NCBI GenBank assembly: GCA_027081115.1
Contig: JALWLD010000057.1
Span: forward strand, 1-64,000
DNA from: Sulfurovum sp.
GTDB taxonomy: Bacteria > Campylobacterota > Campylobacteria > Campylobacterales > Sulfurovaceae
Reading direction: 5' to 3'
Length of the DNA stretch: 64,000 bases
Within the stretch, counting starts at the first letter, position 1; each line of letters opens with the position of its first letter. The notes under the pieces are model-generated. The model was not told the origin of the DNA and did not search any database. It was given only the letters and a program-made list of their open reading frames with translations. Both the position numbers and the translations under genes were made by a program. Of this stretch, positions 52,947 through 61,049 are shown one piece after another.

Positions 52947-54116
52947 TTAGCTATCGCCACCAAAAATGTCACGGGTGTAGATCTTCTCTTTTACATCGTC
53001 AAGTTCTTCTGTACGTCTATTGGTAATGATGACATCTGAGATATTTTTGAATTTATCGAGATCTTTGATGACTCTGGATCGGAAAAAAGTCTCTTCTTCC
53101 AAAACAGGTTCATAGACAACAACTTCAATGCCTTTTGCTTTGAGACGTTTCATGACTCCCTGAATGGAAGAGCTTCTAAAATTGTCACTGCCGCTTTTCA
53201 TAACCAGTCTGTAGATACCTACTATCTGTGGATTTCTCTTGATAATACTATCAGCGATAAAGTCTTTACGTGTTCTGTTGGCATCAACGATTGCTTGCAT
53301 CATGTTTCCCGGTACTTCCTGGTAGTTTGCCAAGAGTTGTTTGGTGTCTTTTGGTAGACAATAGCCACCGTATCCAAAAGAAGGATTGTTATAGTGCATA
53401 CCAATACGAGGGTCTAGTCCTACTCCTTCAATGATCTCTTTGGTATTGAGAGCATGAGTTTGAGCATAGGTGTCTAGTTCATTAAAGTATGCAACACGCA
53501 TTGCCAGGTAGGTATTGGCAAAGAGTTTGATAGCTTCGGCTTCTGTAGAGTCAGTAAAGAGTACGGGGATATCTTCTTTCATAGCGCCCTCTTTGAGAAT
53601 TGAGGCAAAACGTTCAGCTCTTTGGCTTTTTTCACCTACAATAATACGTGAGGGATGAAGGTTGTCATAGAGTGCAGAACCTTCTCTTAAAAACTCCGGA
53701 GAGAAGATGATATTGTCTGTTTTAAAAGTCTTTTTGAGACGTTGGGTATATCCCACAGGTACTGTGGACTTGATGATCATTACAGCATTAGGTGCTATGG
53801 TCAGTACATCAGAGATCACTGCTTCAATACTTTTGGTATTGAAATAGTTGGTTTGAGGGTCATAGTCTGTGGGGGTGGCGATAATGATAAAGTCAGCATT
53901 TTTATATGCGAGTTCCTTGTCAAGTGTCGCTTTGAAGTGAAGATCATCTCTCTGGAGAAAATCTTCAATCTCTTTGTCTTCTATGGGGGAGATATTTTGG
54001 TTGAGCATCTCTACTTTTTCGGGAACGATATCAAGTGCTATGACTTCATTGTGTTGTGCCAAGAGCAAACCGTTGGATAAACCGACATATCCTGTACCTG
54101 CAATTGCTATTTTCAT
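52947..54116 (-). CDS. UDP-glucose 6-dehydrogenase
   Basis: A 389-residue UDP-sugar dehydrogenase, giving UDP-glucuronate by two NAD-dependent oxidations. Rossmann motif [17 protein letters not shown] (residues 6-22), [12 protein letters not shown] [13 protein letters not shown], the catalytic Cys in [14 protein letters not shown], and a C-terminal UDP-binding domain ([16 protein letters not shown]). The length is typical of Ugd. Its product is the substrate of the epimerase encoded just upstream in the operon. Confidence 0.93.
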   Translation of the reverse strand: MKIAIAGTGYVGLSNGLLLAQHNEVIALDIVPEKVEMLNQNISPIEDKEIEDFLQRDDLHFKATLDKELAYKNADFIIIATPTDYDPQTNYFNTKSIEAVISDVLTIAPNAVMIIKSTVPVGYTQRLKKTFKTDNIIFSPEFLREGSALYDNLHPSRIIVGEKSQRAERFASILKEGAMKEDIPVLFTDSTEAEAIKLFANTYLAMRVAYFNELDTYAQTHALNTKEIIEGVGLDPRIGMHYNNPSFGYGGYCLPKDTKQLLANYQEVPGNMMQAIVDANRTRKDFIADSIIKRNPQIVGIYRLVMKSGSDNFRSSSIQGVMKRLKAKGIEVVVYEPVLEEETFFRSRVIKDLDKFKNISDVIITNRRTEELDDVKEKIYTRDIFGGDS

Positions 54117-54158
54117 CTGAACCTGCTTTCTTGTAAAACTTTTGTCATTATACTGTTT

Positions 54159-55211
54159 TTATGACTGGTAATAGGCTTTATACCATTGGATAAATGATCC
54201 TATACCTTCATTGAGAGAAGTGGAAGGGGTATAATTGAAGGTCTCTGTAAGTGCCTGGGTATCTGCATAGGTGGAGACAACATCGCCATCTTGCATAGGA
54301 AGGAAGTTTTTCTTGGCTTTTTTCCCTAAATGTTTCTCTATGGTCTCTATAAACTCCATGAGTGCTACAGGTTCACTGTTTCCAATGTTATAGATGCGGT
54401 AGGGTGCTGAAGAACTCTGAGGTAGAGGGTTTTTGGCATCCCAGCTGGGATCCGGATCGGCGGGATGTAAGATAACTTGAATGACACCTTCTATAATGTC
54501 ATCAATATAGGTAAAGTCTCTACTCATCTCTCCATGATTGAATACTTTTATAGCTCTGTCATGGCTGATTGCATCGGCAAAGAGCATAGGTGCCATGTCT
54601 GGACGTCCCCAAGGCCCATATACGGTAAAAAAGCGTAGACCAGTGGTTTGTATGCCGTAGAGATGTGCATAACTGTGTGCCATCATCTCATTTGATTTTT
54701 TGGTAGCAGCATAGAGACTGACAGGGTGGTCTGTATGATGTGAAGTACTGAAAGGCTGTGCCTGATTCAGTCCATATATAGATGAACTGGAAGCATAGGC
54801 CAGGTTTTTCACACCACTGTTTCTACATCCCTCAAGGATATTGAGAAAACCAACAACATTACTGCTGACATAGGCATGTGGATTTTCCAAAGAGTAACGT
54901 ACACCTGCCTGTGCGGCAAGGTTACATACTGCATCGAAAGCTTCTTTATCAAACAGACTGGCCATCTCTTCTTTATTTTCAAGATCAAGTTTGATAAAAC
55001 GGTGTTCTTCAAATGTGTCGGACCGTAGTGCCTGGTATGCTTTTATCTGCTTATGATCTATACCAAGTTCTGCAAGTCTTGCATGTTTGAGTGAGACATC
55101 ATAGTAGTCATTAAGATTGTCAATACCTACAACTTCATGTCCCATCTCAAGAAGTTTTTTTGCTAGATGGAACCCTATAAATCCTGCTGAACCGGTAACA
55201 AGTATTTTCAT
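54159..55211 (-). CDS. NAD-dependent sugar epimerase, UDP-glucuronate 4-epimerase-like
   Basis: A 350-residue extended short-chain dehydrogenase. It has the NAD motif GSAGFIGFHLAKKLLEMGHE, then IDNLNDYYDVSLK, and the YxxxK pair in SLYAATKKSNE. The NDYYD stretch and RFFTVYGPWGRPDMA are typical of UDP-glucuronate 4-epimerases, giving UDP-galacturonate. It starts three bases before the glycosyltransferase stop region in the same operon. Confidence 0.9.
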   Translation of the reverse strand: MKILVTGSAGFIGFHLAKKLLEMGHEVVGIDNLNDYYDVSLKHARLAELGIDHKQIKAYQALRSDTFEEHRFIKLDLENKEEMASLFDKEAFDAVCNLAAQAGVRYSLENPHAYVSSNVVGFLNILEGCRNSGVKNLAYASSSSIYGLNQAQPFSTSHHTDHPVSLYAATKKSNEMMAHSYAHLYGIQTTGLRFFTVYGPWGRPDMAPMLFADAISHDRAIKVFNHGEMSRDFTYIDDIIEGVIQVILHPADPDPSWDAKNPLPQSSSAPYRIYNIGNSEPVALMEFIETIEKHLGKKAKKNFLPMQDGDVVSTYADTQALTETFNYTPSTSLNEGIGSFIQWYKAYYQS

Positions 55212-55214
55212 TGT

Positions 55215-56852
55215 CTACTCCTTGTCCTCTTGATAATAAATCGTCCATTTCCCAAGTCTCTTTTTTTGTGGGTAGTAAGCTTTGAGCCATGTTTGTGCCG
55301 CAGAGAGGTCAACTTTATACACAACAAGAACGCTAGGGTTCTTTTTTAAGAGTCTTTCAAGACGTTGTCTTTCACTTTTTTGTGTAATGTTATAGAGGTA
55401 TTTCTCCCATTTGTTGTCTGTTTCAAACTGTACTTCCCTATTGAGTGAACGGTCTCCGTTATAGAGTGAAATGATAGAGCGGTTCAGCTCAAAAGCAAGT
55501 GAAGGGAGTCGTTTATTATAAACGAGTATCTCCTGTTTGTCTAAGTGTTTCTCTTTGATCCATTGGGCTACAGGTGTAGCTATTTTAAAGCTCTGTACAC
55601 TGTAAGAGAAGAGTGTGGTTGCTGCCAGTAGGAAGTAGGCTGCAGCCACAAAAGAGATAAATACACTTTTACTTTTTACTTCCATCGTACTACTACGCCA
55701 AAACCACACAAGCCAGAGTATTAGAAAAAATGAAATAGGTGTGAGTAGTGTAGGAAAAGTGATCTTCCCCGCTATCCATGGTGCAATACCCAATGCAATG
55801 AATAGAAGCAGTGCATAGCTGGCAATAAAACGTAAGACAAAAATACTCTTTTCTTCTTTTGTTTTTTGCAGCATAAGTGCGATAACAACTGCCAAAAGAG
55901 GGTACAGTGGCAGAATATAGAGAATTCGCTTTGAAGTTGAAATAGAAAAGAAAATGAGAGGTACAGCTACAGCAAGAAGCAGGATACTTTCTATAGTATC
56001 TGTAGAAAATTTTAACTTTAACTTCTTAATGAACCATGGTAGAAGTAAAAGCCAAGGCATTCCCAAAAGTGGTGCTAAAGCAATGAAATACCAGAAGGGT
56101 TCACTGCGACTGAAGACATTGTGTGAAAAGCGATCTACGGTCTGTCTTCCTATGAAGTAGTCCCAGAATGCAGGATTGTCTATAGCCAGGTAGAGGAACC
56201 ATGATGCAGCGATGGCAATAAAAAGAGACCATGCTGCTATATGGTGAATGTTCCATGTTTGTTTACTTGTCTCCAAACGATTATAAAGTAGAGCAAAGAG
56301 GGTTGGAGCAAGAAAAACAACCGGTCCCTTGGTTAAAAAGCCCAGACCAAGAGAGAGTGTAAATATATACAACCAGAGGGATTGTCCCTCTTTACGATAA
56401 CGTACCCAAACATAGATACTTAAAAGTGTAAAGGTTGTGAGGAAGGCATCAGTGGTCAGGTTTCGTGATGCAACCAGTACAAGTGGAAAGGTAAAATAGA
56501 TAGCTGCTGCCCAGAGACCTGTCTTTTTGTTAGGGGTAAACTGTAGCGTTAAAAGATAGACAAGTAGCATTTGTACAAGTATGGCTATCTGTAAAAAGAA
56601 ACGGGCTCCAAAGGCATTGACACCAAAAAGTTCATAGCCCAGTGCCGTGATCTGATAGGTAATAGGTGGTTTATGATAATGGTGGATATCAAGCAGGTTG
56701 GGGTGTAACCAATCTTTCGAGATGAACATTTCACGACCTATCTCTGCGTAACGCGCATCACTACTCTCTATGACTCCATAGGTACCGACTGTTGAGAGTA
56801 GAATCAGTGCTGTAATAAAAAGGAGAAAGAGCAGTGTTTTATCTTTGGTCAT
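55215..56852 (-). CDS. ArnT/RgtA-like membrane glycosyltransferase
   Basis: A 545-residue polytopic transferase of the GT-C fold (GT39/GT83-type). The first periplasmic loop carries ESSDARYAEIGREMF, the conserved acidic catalytic loop of ArnT, followed by HYHKPPITYQ. About twelve membrane helices precede a periplasmic C-terminal domain (WLKAYYPQKKRLGKWTIYY). ArnT-type enzymes move a sugar from undecaprenyl phosphate to lipid A. Given the neighbouring uronate genes, galacturonate is the likely sugar. It overlaps the LAB_N gene by four bases. Confidence 0.88.
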   Translation of the reverse strand: MTKDKTLLFLLFITALILLSTVGTYGVIESSDARYAEIGREMFISKDWLHPNLLDIHHYHKPPITYQITALGYELFGVNAFGARFFLQIAILVQMLLVYLLTLQFTPNKKTGLWAAAIYFTFPLVLVASRNLTTDAFLTTFTLLSIYVWVRYRKEGQSLWLYIFTLSLGLGFLTKGPVVFLAPTLFALLYNRLETSKQTWNIHHIAAWSLFIAIAASWFLYLAIDNPAFWDYFIGRQTVDRFSHNVFSRSEPFWYFIALAPLLGMPWLLLLPWFIKKLKLKFSTDTIESILLLAVAVPLIFFSISTSKRILYILPLYPLLAVVIALMLQKTKEEKSIFVLRFIASYALLLFIALGIAPWIAGKITFPTLLTPISFFLILWLVWFWRSSTMEVKSKSVFISFVAAAYFLLAATTLFSYSVQSFKIATPVAQWIKEKHLDKQEILVYNKRLPSLAFELNRSIISLYNGDRSLNREVQFETDNKWEKYLYNITQKSERQRLERLLKKNPSVLVVYKVDLSAAQTWLKAYYPQKKRLGKWTIYYQEDKE

Positions 56853-57487
56853 GTTGTCTCCTTTTTCTGTTTGAGTCCCAAGATAATATTGCGTATATAG
56901 ATGAAAAACCCAAAAAGTTGACCGATGAAAAGTACAGGATCAAGCCTGATAATGGCATAGAAGAGTATCATGGAAGAGCCAATGAGACTCAAAAGCCAAA
57001 AACCAAAAGGAAGATGGGAGTTTTTGATCTTTTCTGAATATATCCATTGATAGACAAAACGGAATGTAAAAATGATTTGTGCCAAACTTCCCCAAATCAG
57101 TAACCAAAAAGGAATATCTTTGTTCTCAAACAGTCTGATGGTATCGATCTCTCCATTGTTAAAACCATGATAGATGGCGATCACAGGAAAGAGTATAAGA
57201 AAGTATCTTATGAAGATCGGAAGACGTTTCCATCGGTTTTGCAATTGGATATTTCTTATATAGATAAAATAGGTAATGGTCTGTCCCAGCATAATGGCAA
57301 AATCATCTCGTAGCCATCCATAGAGGAACATAAGAAGAGATGCTGCAATACTGAGCTCCCAAAAGAGTTCAGGTGTCAGTACCTGTTTAACTTTTTCTGA
57401 TTTGATCCATTGTACGAGGAGACGGGCAGAGAAGAGTATCTGTGCTGCAAAACCTACAAGATAGATCCATGATCCGTATTGGTTCAT
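56849..57487 (-). CDS. Tandem lipid-A-biosynthesis N-terminal domain (LAB_N) protein
   Basis: A 212-residue membrane protein made of two similar halves. Each half contains the LAB_N pattern: LVGFAAQILFSARLLVQWIKSE in the first and GSLAQIIFTFRFVYQWIYSE in the second, each followed by FWxLSxxxS and FIYIRN. It resembles small multidrug-resistance-like flippase partners found next to GT2/ArnT pairs. A role in flipping a polyprenyl-phosphate sugar is likely. The internal duplication is notable. Confidence 0.85.
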   Translation of the reverse strand: MNQYGSWIYLVGFAAQILFSARLLVQWIKSEKVKQVLTPELFWELSIAASLLMFLYGWLRDDFAIMLGQTITYFIYIRNIQLQNRWKRLPIFIRYFLILFPVIAIYHGFNNGEIDTIRLFENKDIPFWLLIWGSLAQIIFTFRFVYQWIYSEKIKNSHLPFGFWLLSLIGSSMILFYAIIRLDPVLFIGQLFGFFIYIRNIILGLKQKKETT

Positions 57488-58215
57488 TTACTCTCTTTAC
57501 GGTTGTGTTGAGCGACCTCATAAGAGATATATCGACTTTTCATCCAACGGTAGGCAAAAGCATCCTGCAGTGGTCTGATTGAACGGTTGAAAATATTGAA
57601 TTTGGATTCTCCTGCTTCACGCTCAAAGTGCTGTACTTCTATCTGTTTGACATTTCCTGACTCTAAAAGGATGAGTGCCGGGATAAACCGGTGCATACCA
57701 TCAAAGAATGGAAGACGTTTGGCTACATCGGTTTTAATGACCTTCAGTGGGCAACCTGTATCGATGATCCCATCATCAATGAGGGAACGGCGGATCTTGT
57801 TTGCAATGCGTGACTGTATCTTTTTGCTCACTGTATCTTTACGTTTTGCTCTGTAGCCTATAACCGCATCATGTGCTTTGATATGTTCAAGTAGTTTGTC
57901 AAAATCATAAGGTGTAGTTTGTAAGTCTGCATCAATATAGGCAAGTAGTGGTGTTGTACAATGATCAATCCCTGCTTTAATGGCAGTACTCAGCCCACGG
58001 TTCTCTTTGAATGAGATATAAGAGAAGCCTGGATCTTCACAAATTTGCTTGATCTTTTCCAAACTGCCATCTGTTGAACCGTCATCCACAAAGAGTACTT
58101 CACTTTTGACAGAAGATTGTGAGAGGTATCCTTTTAAGACATCAGCAAGTCTATCCAGACTCTCTACTTCATTATAAACGGGGGTAATAATAGTCATTTG
58201 ACTTTCTGTATTCAA
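57484..58215 (-). CDS. GT2 polyprenyl-phosphate glycosyltransferase (ArnC/RgtE-like)
   Basis: A 243-residue GT-A transferase. IITPVYNEVESLDRLADVL opens the fold; FVDDGSTDGSLEKI and YIDADLQTTPYDFD contain the nucleotide- and metal-binding Asp residues. There is no C-terminal membrane domain, unlike ArnC, which usually has two helices; the LAB_N gene next to it may supply the membrane part. It is the first gene of the six-gene operon and would load the sugar onto undecaprenyl phosphate. Confidence 0.88.
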   Translation of the reverse strand: MNTESQMTIITPVYNEVESLDRLADVLKGYLSQSSVKSEVLFVDDGSTDGSLEKIKQICEDPGFSYISFKENRGLSTAIKAGIDHCTTPLLAYIDADLQTTPYDFDKLLEHIKAHDAVIGYRAKRKDTVSKKIQSRIANKIRRSLIDDGIIDTGCPLKVIKTDVAKRLPFFDGMHRFIPALILLESGNVKQIEVQHFEREAGESKFNIFNRSIRPLQDAFAYRWMKSRYISYEVAQHNRKESK

Positions 58216-58341
58216 TATGTAGTTCCACCTTTAGGAGATAAGAGTATCATTTTATCCTTTTTTTTATTTCGTCTTTATTAGAGGTCTCCTTAAGCTGTTA
58301 TATCTTACCATACCGGATTATATTATTCCAAGGAATTATTT

Positions 58342-58734
58342 TTGAAATATTTACTTCTACTCATACTTATCTACCATACGGCACAGGCGGCAGAAACTAC
58401 TTATGAAACATCACTTTATACAGGTACGGTTTTCCTTTTTTTATTGCTATTGGGTATATCGATCGTACAAATGAGAAAAAGTGCACAAGACAAAGTAATA
58501 TTGGCAGAAAAAGATGAGAAAATTACCGTATTACATCAGATTCATGCAGAACAGGAGCAGAATCATTTGTTAAAAGAGAAAGAGTTGGAGAAAGAGATAT
58601 TGAAGTTGAATCATGCCAATGAAAACTTGGAGCTTAAACTTAAAGAGGGCACAAAGAATCAGGTAGTAAGTAAGATAGAAGAGCTTCAAGCCAAACGTCA
58701 AACCGTACAAAACAGATTTACTGAAGAAGTATAG
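58342..58734 (+). CDS. Membrane-anchored coiled-coil protein
   Basis: A 130-residue protein starting at TTG (58342) with AAGGAATT upstream. It has a signal (YLLLLILIYHTAQA), one membrane helix (LYTGTVFLFLLLLGISIVQM) and a charged coiled coil to the C-terminus (KEKELEKEILKLNHANENLE). It is followed nine bases later by another coiled-coil gene, so the two products may interact. Family not recognised. Confidence 0.65.
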   Translation: MKYLLLLILIYHTAQAAETTYETSLYTGTVFLFLLLLGISIVQMRKSAQDKVILAEKDEKITVLHQIHAEQEQNHLLKEKELEKEILKLNHANENLELKLKEGTKNQVVSKIEELQAKRQTVQNRFTEEV

Positions 58735-58743
58735 GCAAGTAGT

Positions 58744-59382
58744 ATGGCACAGCAAATGATTGAACAGACCACAATAAAAGATATAAATGATCTTCCTGGT
58801 ACCCAGAAGAGTGAAGTCTCTGCGCAGATCGCTGCACAGGTTACTATGGCACTCAGTACACTGGATGGAAGATATAAGGAGAATGTTGCAAACTATGCGC
58901 AGGAGCTACATGCCTGTACCCACAAGATAGAAACAGTACGTATCAGTTTGGATCTATTGCTCAAAGAAAAAGAGCCATACAACAGTACATTGCTTGAGGT
59001 AGAAAAAGAGGTCAATCATCACTTGCGTATGCTTGAACACTTTACAGAAAAGTGGATACAAAAAGTAGTAGTCGTTACAGAGCTTGAAACGGAGTTTCAA
59101 CGCTTGGATGAGTTTCAAAAGAAAGAAATGATATTCCGGCATAGACGAGAAGAATTAAACAGATTGGAACAGGATATAGGTGATACAGAACTTACACTTT
59201 TGAAATATGAACTTGAAAAAGAGAACCTTTTACTTAAAATGGAACCCATAGAGCATAAGATTCGGGCACTTCAAAAAAGTTTAGGGGAACTTGAGTCTCA
59301 AAAACGATATATTGAAGCTTCTCACCTGCACCGTATTACACAAGTCATGCCTTCTGAACAGGTACAACTTCCTGTTAATTAA
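58744..59382 (+). CDS. Long coiled-coil cytoplasmic protein
   Basis: A 212-residue protein without a signal. It is almost wholly helical, with coiled coils from about residue 60 to 195 (HRREELNRLEQDIGDTE, EKENLLLKMEPIEHKIRALQ). No catalytic motif. It is probably a structural or scaffold partner of the preceding membrane protein. No strong ribosome-binding site is visible, which fits coupling. Confidence 0.6.
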   Translation: MAQQMIEQTTIKDINDLPGTQKSEVSAQIAAQVTMALSTLDGRYKENVANYAQELHACTHKIETVRISLDLLLKEKEPYNSTLLEVEKEVNHHLRMLEHFTEKWIQKVVVVTELETEFQRLDEFQKKEMIFRHRREELNRLEQDIGDTELTLLKYELEKENLLLKMEPIEHKIRALQKSLGELESQKRYIEASHLHRITQVMPSEQVQLPVN

Positions 59383-59432
59383 CGATAAAGATTGAGATAC
59401 TAAAATACTTTAGTTCATTACAAGGAAAATAA

Positions 59433-60176
59433 ATGAAAAAACAATTATTTGGAATAGCTTTTTTATGTGTGACGCAACTCTCTGCTTATCATGCAAGTTA
59501 TAAGCTTGCACAGCAGGCTCAAGCAAGGGGCGACTATAAAAGTGCCATTACCTATACTCTTGAACAATTAGATGAAGACTTGAACTCTTATGGAGAAAAT
59601 GCCAAAGAGATCATTATCAGTTATGGCCAACTAGGGTTTTTTTATGAAAAGTTAGGAAACTACGACAAGGCATTGGAATATTATTTCAAAGCGTTAAAAA
59701 TAGAAAATAAACTCTTACCTAAAAATGATCCTACAAAAGCCACTACATATTACAATATTGGTTCTGTCTATCGTAAGCAAGGTAAATATAAAGAGGCACT
59801 TGAAAATTATGAGAAGGCGTTGAAAATGCAAAAGATTGTGTATGGAAAAAAAGATACACTTCTTTCAAAGACATATAATAGTATGGGTTCTGTCTATCGT
59901 AAGCAAGGAAAGTATGAAGAGGCACTTGATGCGTATGAAAAAGCTTTGAAAATACGGGAAGATGCTTTAGGGAAAGAGCATATCTCCACAGCTAAAATAT
60001 GTAGCAATATCGGCTTGGTATATTATAAACAGGGGAAACATAAAGAGGCATTGGAAGAGTTGGACAAGACGTTGAAAATACAGGAAAAAGTTTTGGGAAA
60101 AGAGCACTCTACAACAAAAAGTACACAAAAAAATATTAATTATCTAAAAAAAGATATGTTGAAAAAACAGAAATAG
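59433..60176 (+). CDS. Exported tetratricopeptide-repeat protein
   Basis: A 247-residue protein with a signal peptide (MKKQLFGIAFLCVTQLSAYH) and five or six TPR units of kinesin-light-chain type, 42 residues apart. Examples are YYNIGSVYRKQGKYKEALEN, YNSMGSVYRKQGKYEEALDA and SNIGLVYYKQGKHKEALEEL. Neighbouring repeats are nearly identical in DNA, showing recent duplication. TPRs bind partner proteins; no enzymatic domain is present. AAGGAAAAT precedes the start. Confidence 0.85.
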   Translation: MKKQLFGIAFLCVTQLSAYHASYKLAQQAQARGDYKSAITYTLEQLDEDLNSYGENAKEIIISYGQLGFFYEKLGNYDKALEYYFKALKIENKLLPKNDPTKATTYYNIGSVYRKQGKYKEALENYEKALKMQKIVYGKKDTLLSKTYNSMGSVYRKQGKYEEALDAYEKALKIREDALGKEHISTAKICSNIGLVYYKQGKHKEALEELDKTLKIQEKVLGKEHSTTKSTQKNINYLKKDMLKKQK

Positions 60177-60189
60177 TGTGACTTTTAGA

Positions 60190-60238
60190 GGAAAGGAGAG
60201 GGATCTCTTTCCAAGATTAACCCCCATTTCGCTATAAT
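60190..60238 (+). promoter_or_regulatory. Hairpin and -10 box before the adaptor gene
   Basis: GGAAA-G-GAGA / TCTC-TTTCC (60190-60212) makes a bulged 9-bp hairpin after the TPR gene, a weak terminator. TATAAT at 60233-60238 then stands only 13 bases before the ATG at 60252, so the transcript would have almost no leader. Confidence 0.45.
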
Positions 60239-60251
60239 CAGTCAAAAAAGA

Positions 60252-61049
60252 ATGACAATGAAGATATTTTTACTTTTTATAACACCGCTCCTGATCTTTG
60301 CAAAAGTACACTATGCAAAAGTTGAACCCTTTGACTCTGTGACACTGAAATCGGCTGTTAGTGGACTTGTCCTTGATGTTGACCTGGAAGCTGAAGGGAC
60401 ATTGGTATCCGGCAAGAGGGTCATTCATATTGATGATGTACTTGATATTGAAAATTTAAAAGATACGAAACAGAGTGTGGTCCTTTTGGAACAAATGTTA
60501 GGTATTAATCAAGAGATAGCCTCATTCCTTTCAGGTACAGTGAAAAGACAAGAGAGCTATTTTAAGCGTATATCCAAACTTTCTACTGCTTCAAAAACAC
60601 AAAAAGACAATGCCTATAGTTCATTTACTTCGGCTAAAACACAATACCTGAATACAAAAGAGAAGATTGTCTCTTTGAAAAAACAGATATTAGATACTAA
60701 ATATAAAGTATCACAGCTGGAAGATATTGTTTTGAAAAAATCTATTATTCCTGAAAATAAATATTTGTATAAATTGATGGTTAGAGAGGGTGACTATGTT
60801 TCTCCTGGGACTATTTTGGCACAAATACAAGATGCAAGCAAAGCCAAGTTGGTACTTTTTCTTGAACCAGAAGAGTTAAAAGATGTGGGGAAAAGAATGG
60901 TTTACATTGATGGTAAAAGAACAGAGTATAAAGTAGGTAAAGTATGGCGTGTGGCTGATGATAAATTTATCTCTTCTTATCGGGCAGAGATATATATTCC
61001 TGCACCCGAAAATGAATTTTCAAAACTGCTTAAAATTGAGATAAAATAG
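60252..61049 (+). CDS. HlyD-type periplasmic adaptor, unpartnered
   Basis: A 265-residue membrane-fusion-like protein with a signal peptide (MKIFLLFITPLLIFAK). The lipoyl half VSGLVLDVDLEAEGTLVSG is followed by a helical hairpin (about 75-160) and a second lipoyl half (YLYKLMVREGDYVSPGTILA). It lacks the long C-terminal domain of AcrA. It has the same length as the lone adaptor at 934 and may be a diverged paralogue. No pump is adjacent; a molybdopterin oxidoreductase gene follows without a gap. Confidence 0.75.
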   Translation: MTMKIFLLFITPLLIFAKVHYAKVEPFDSVTLKSAVSGLVLDVDLEAEGTLVSGKRVIHIDDVLDIENLKDTKQSVVLLEQMLGINQEIASFLSGTVKRQESYFKRISKLSTASKTQKDNAYSSFTSAKTQYLNTKEKIVSLKKQILDTKYKVSQLEDIVLKKSIIPENKYLYKLMVREGDYVSPGTILAQIQDASKAKLVLFLEPEELKDVGKRMVYIDGKRTEYKVGKVWRVADDKFISSYRAEIYIPAPENEFSKLLKIEIK

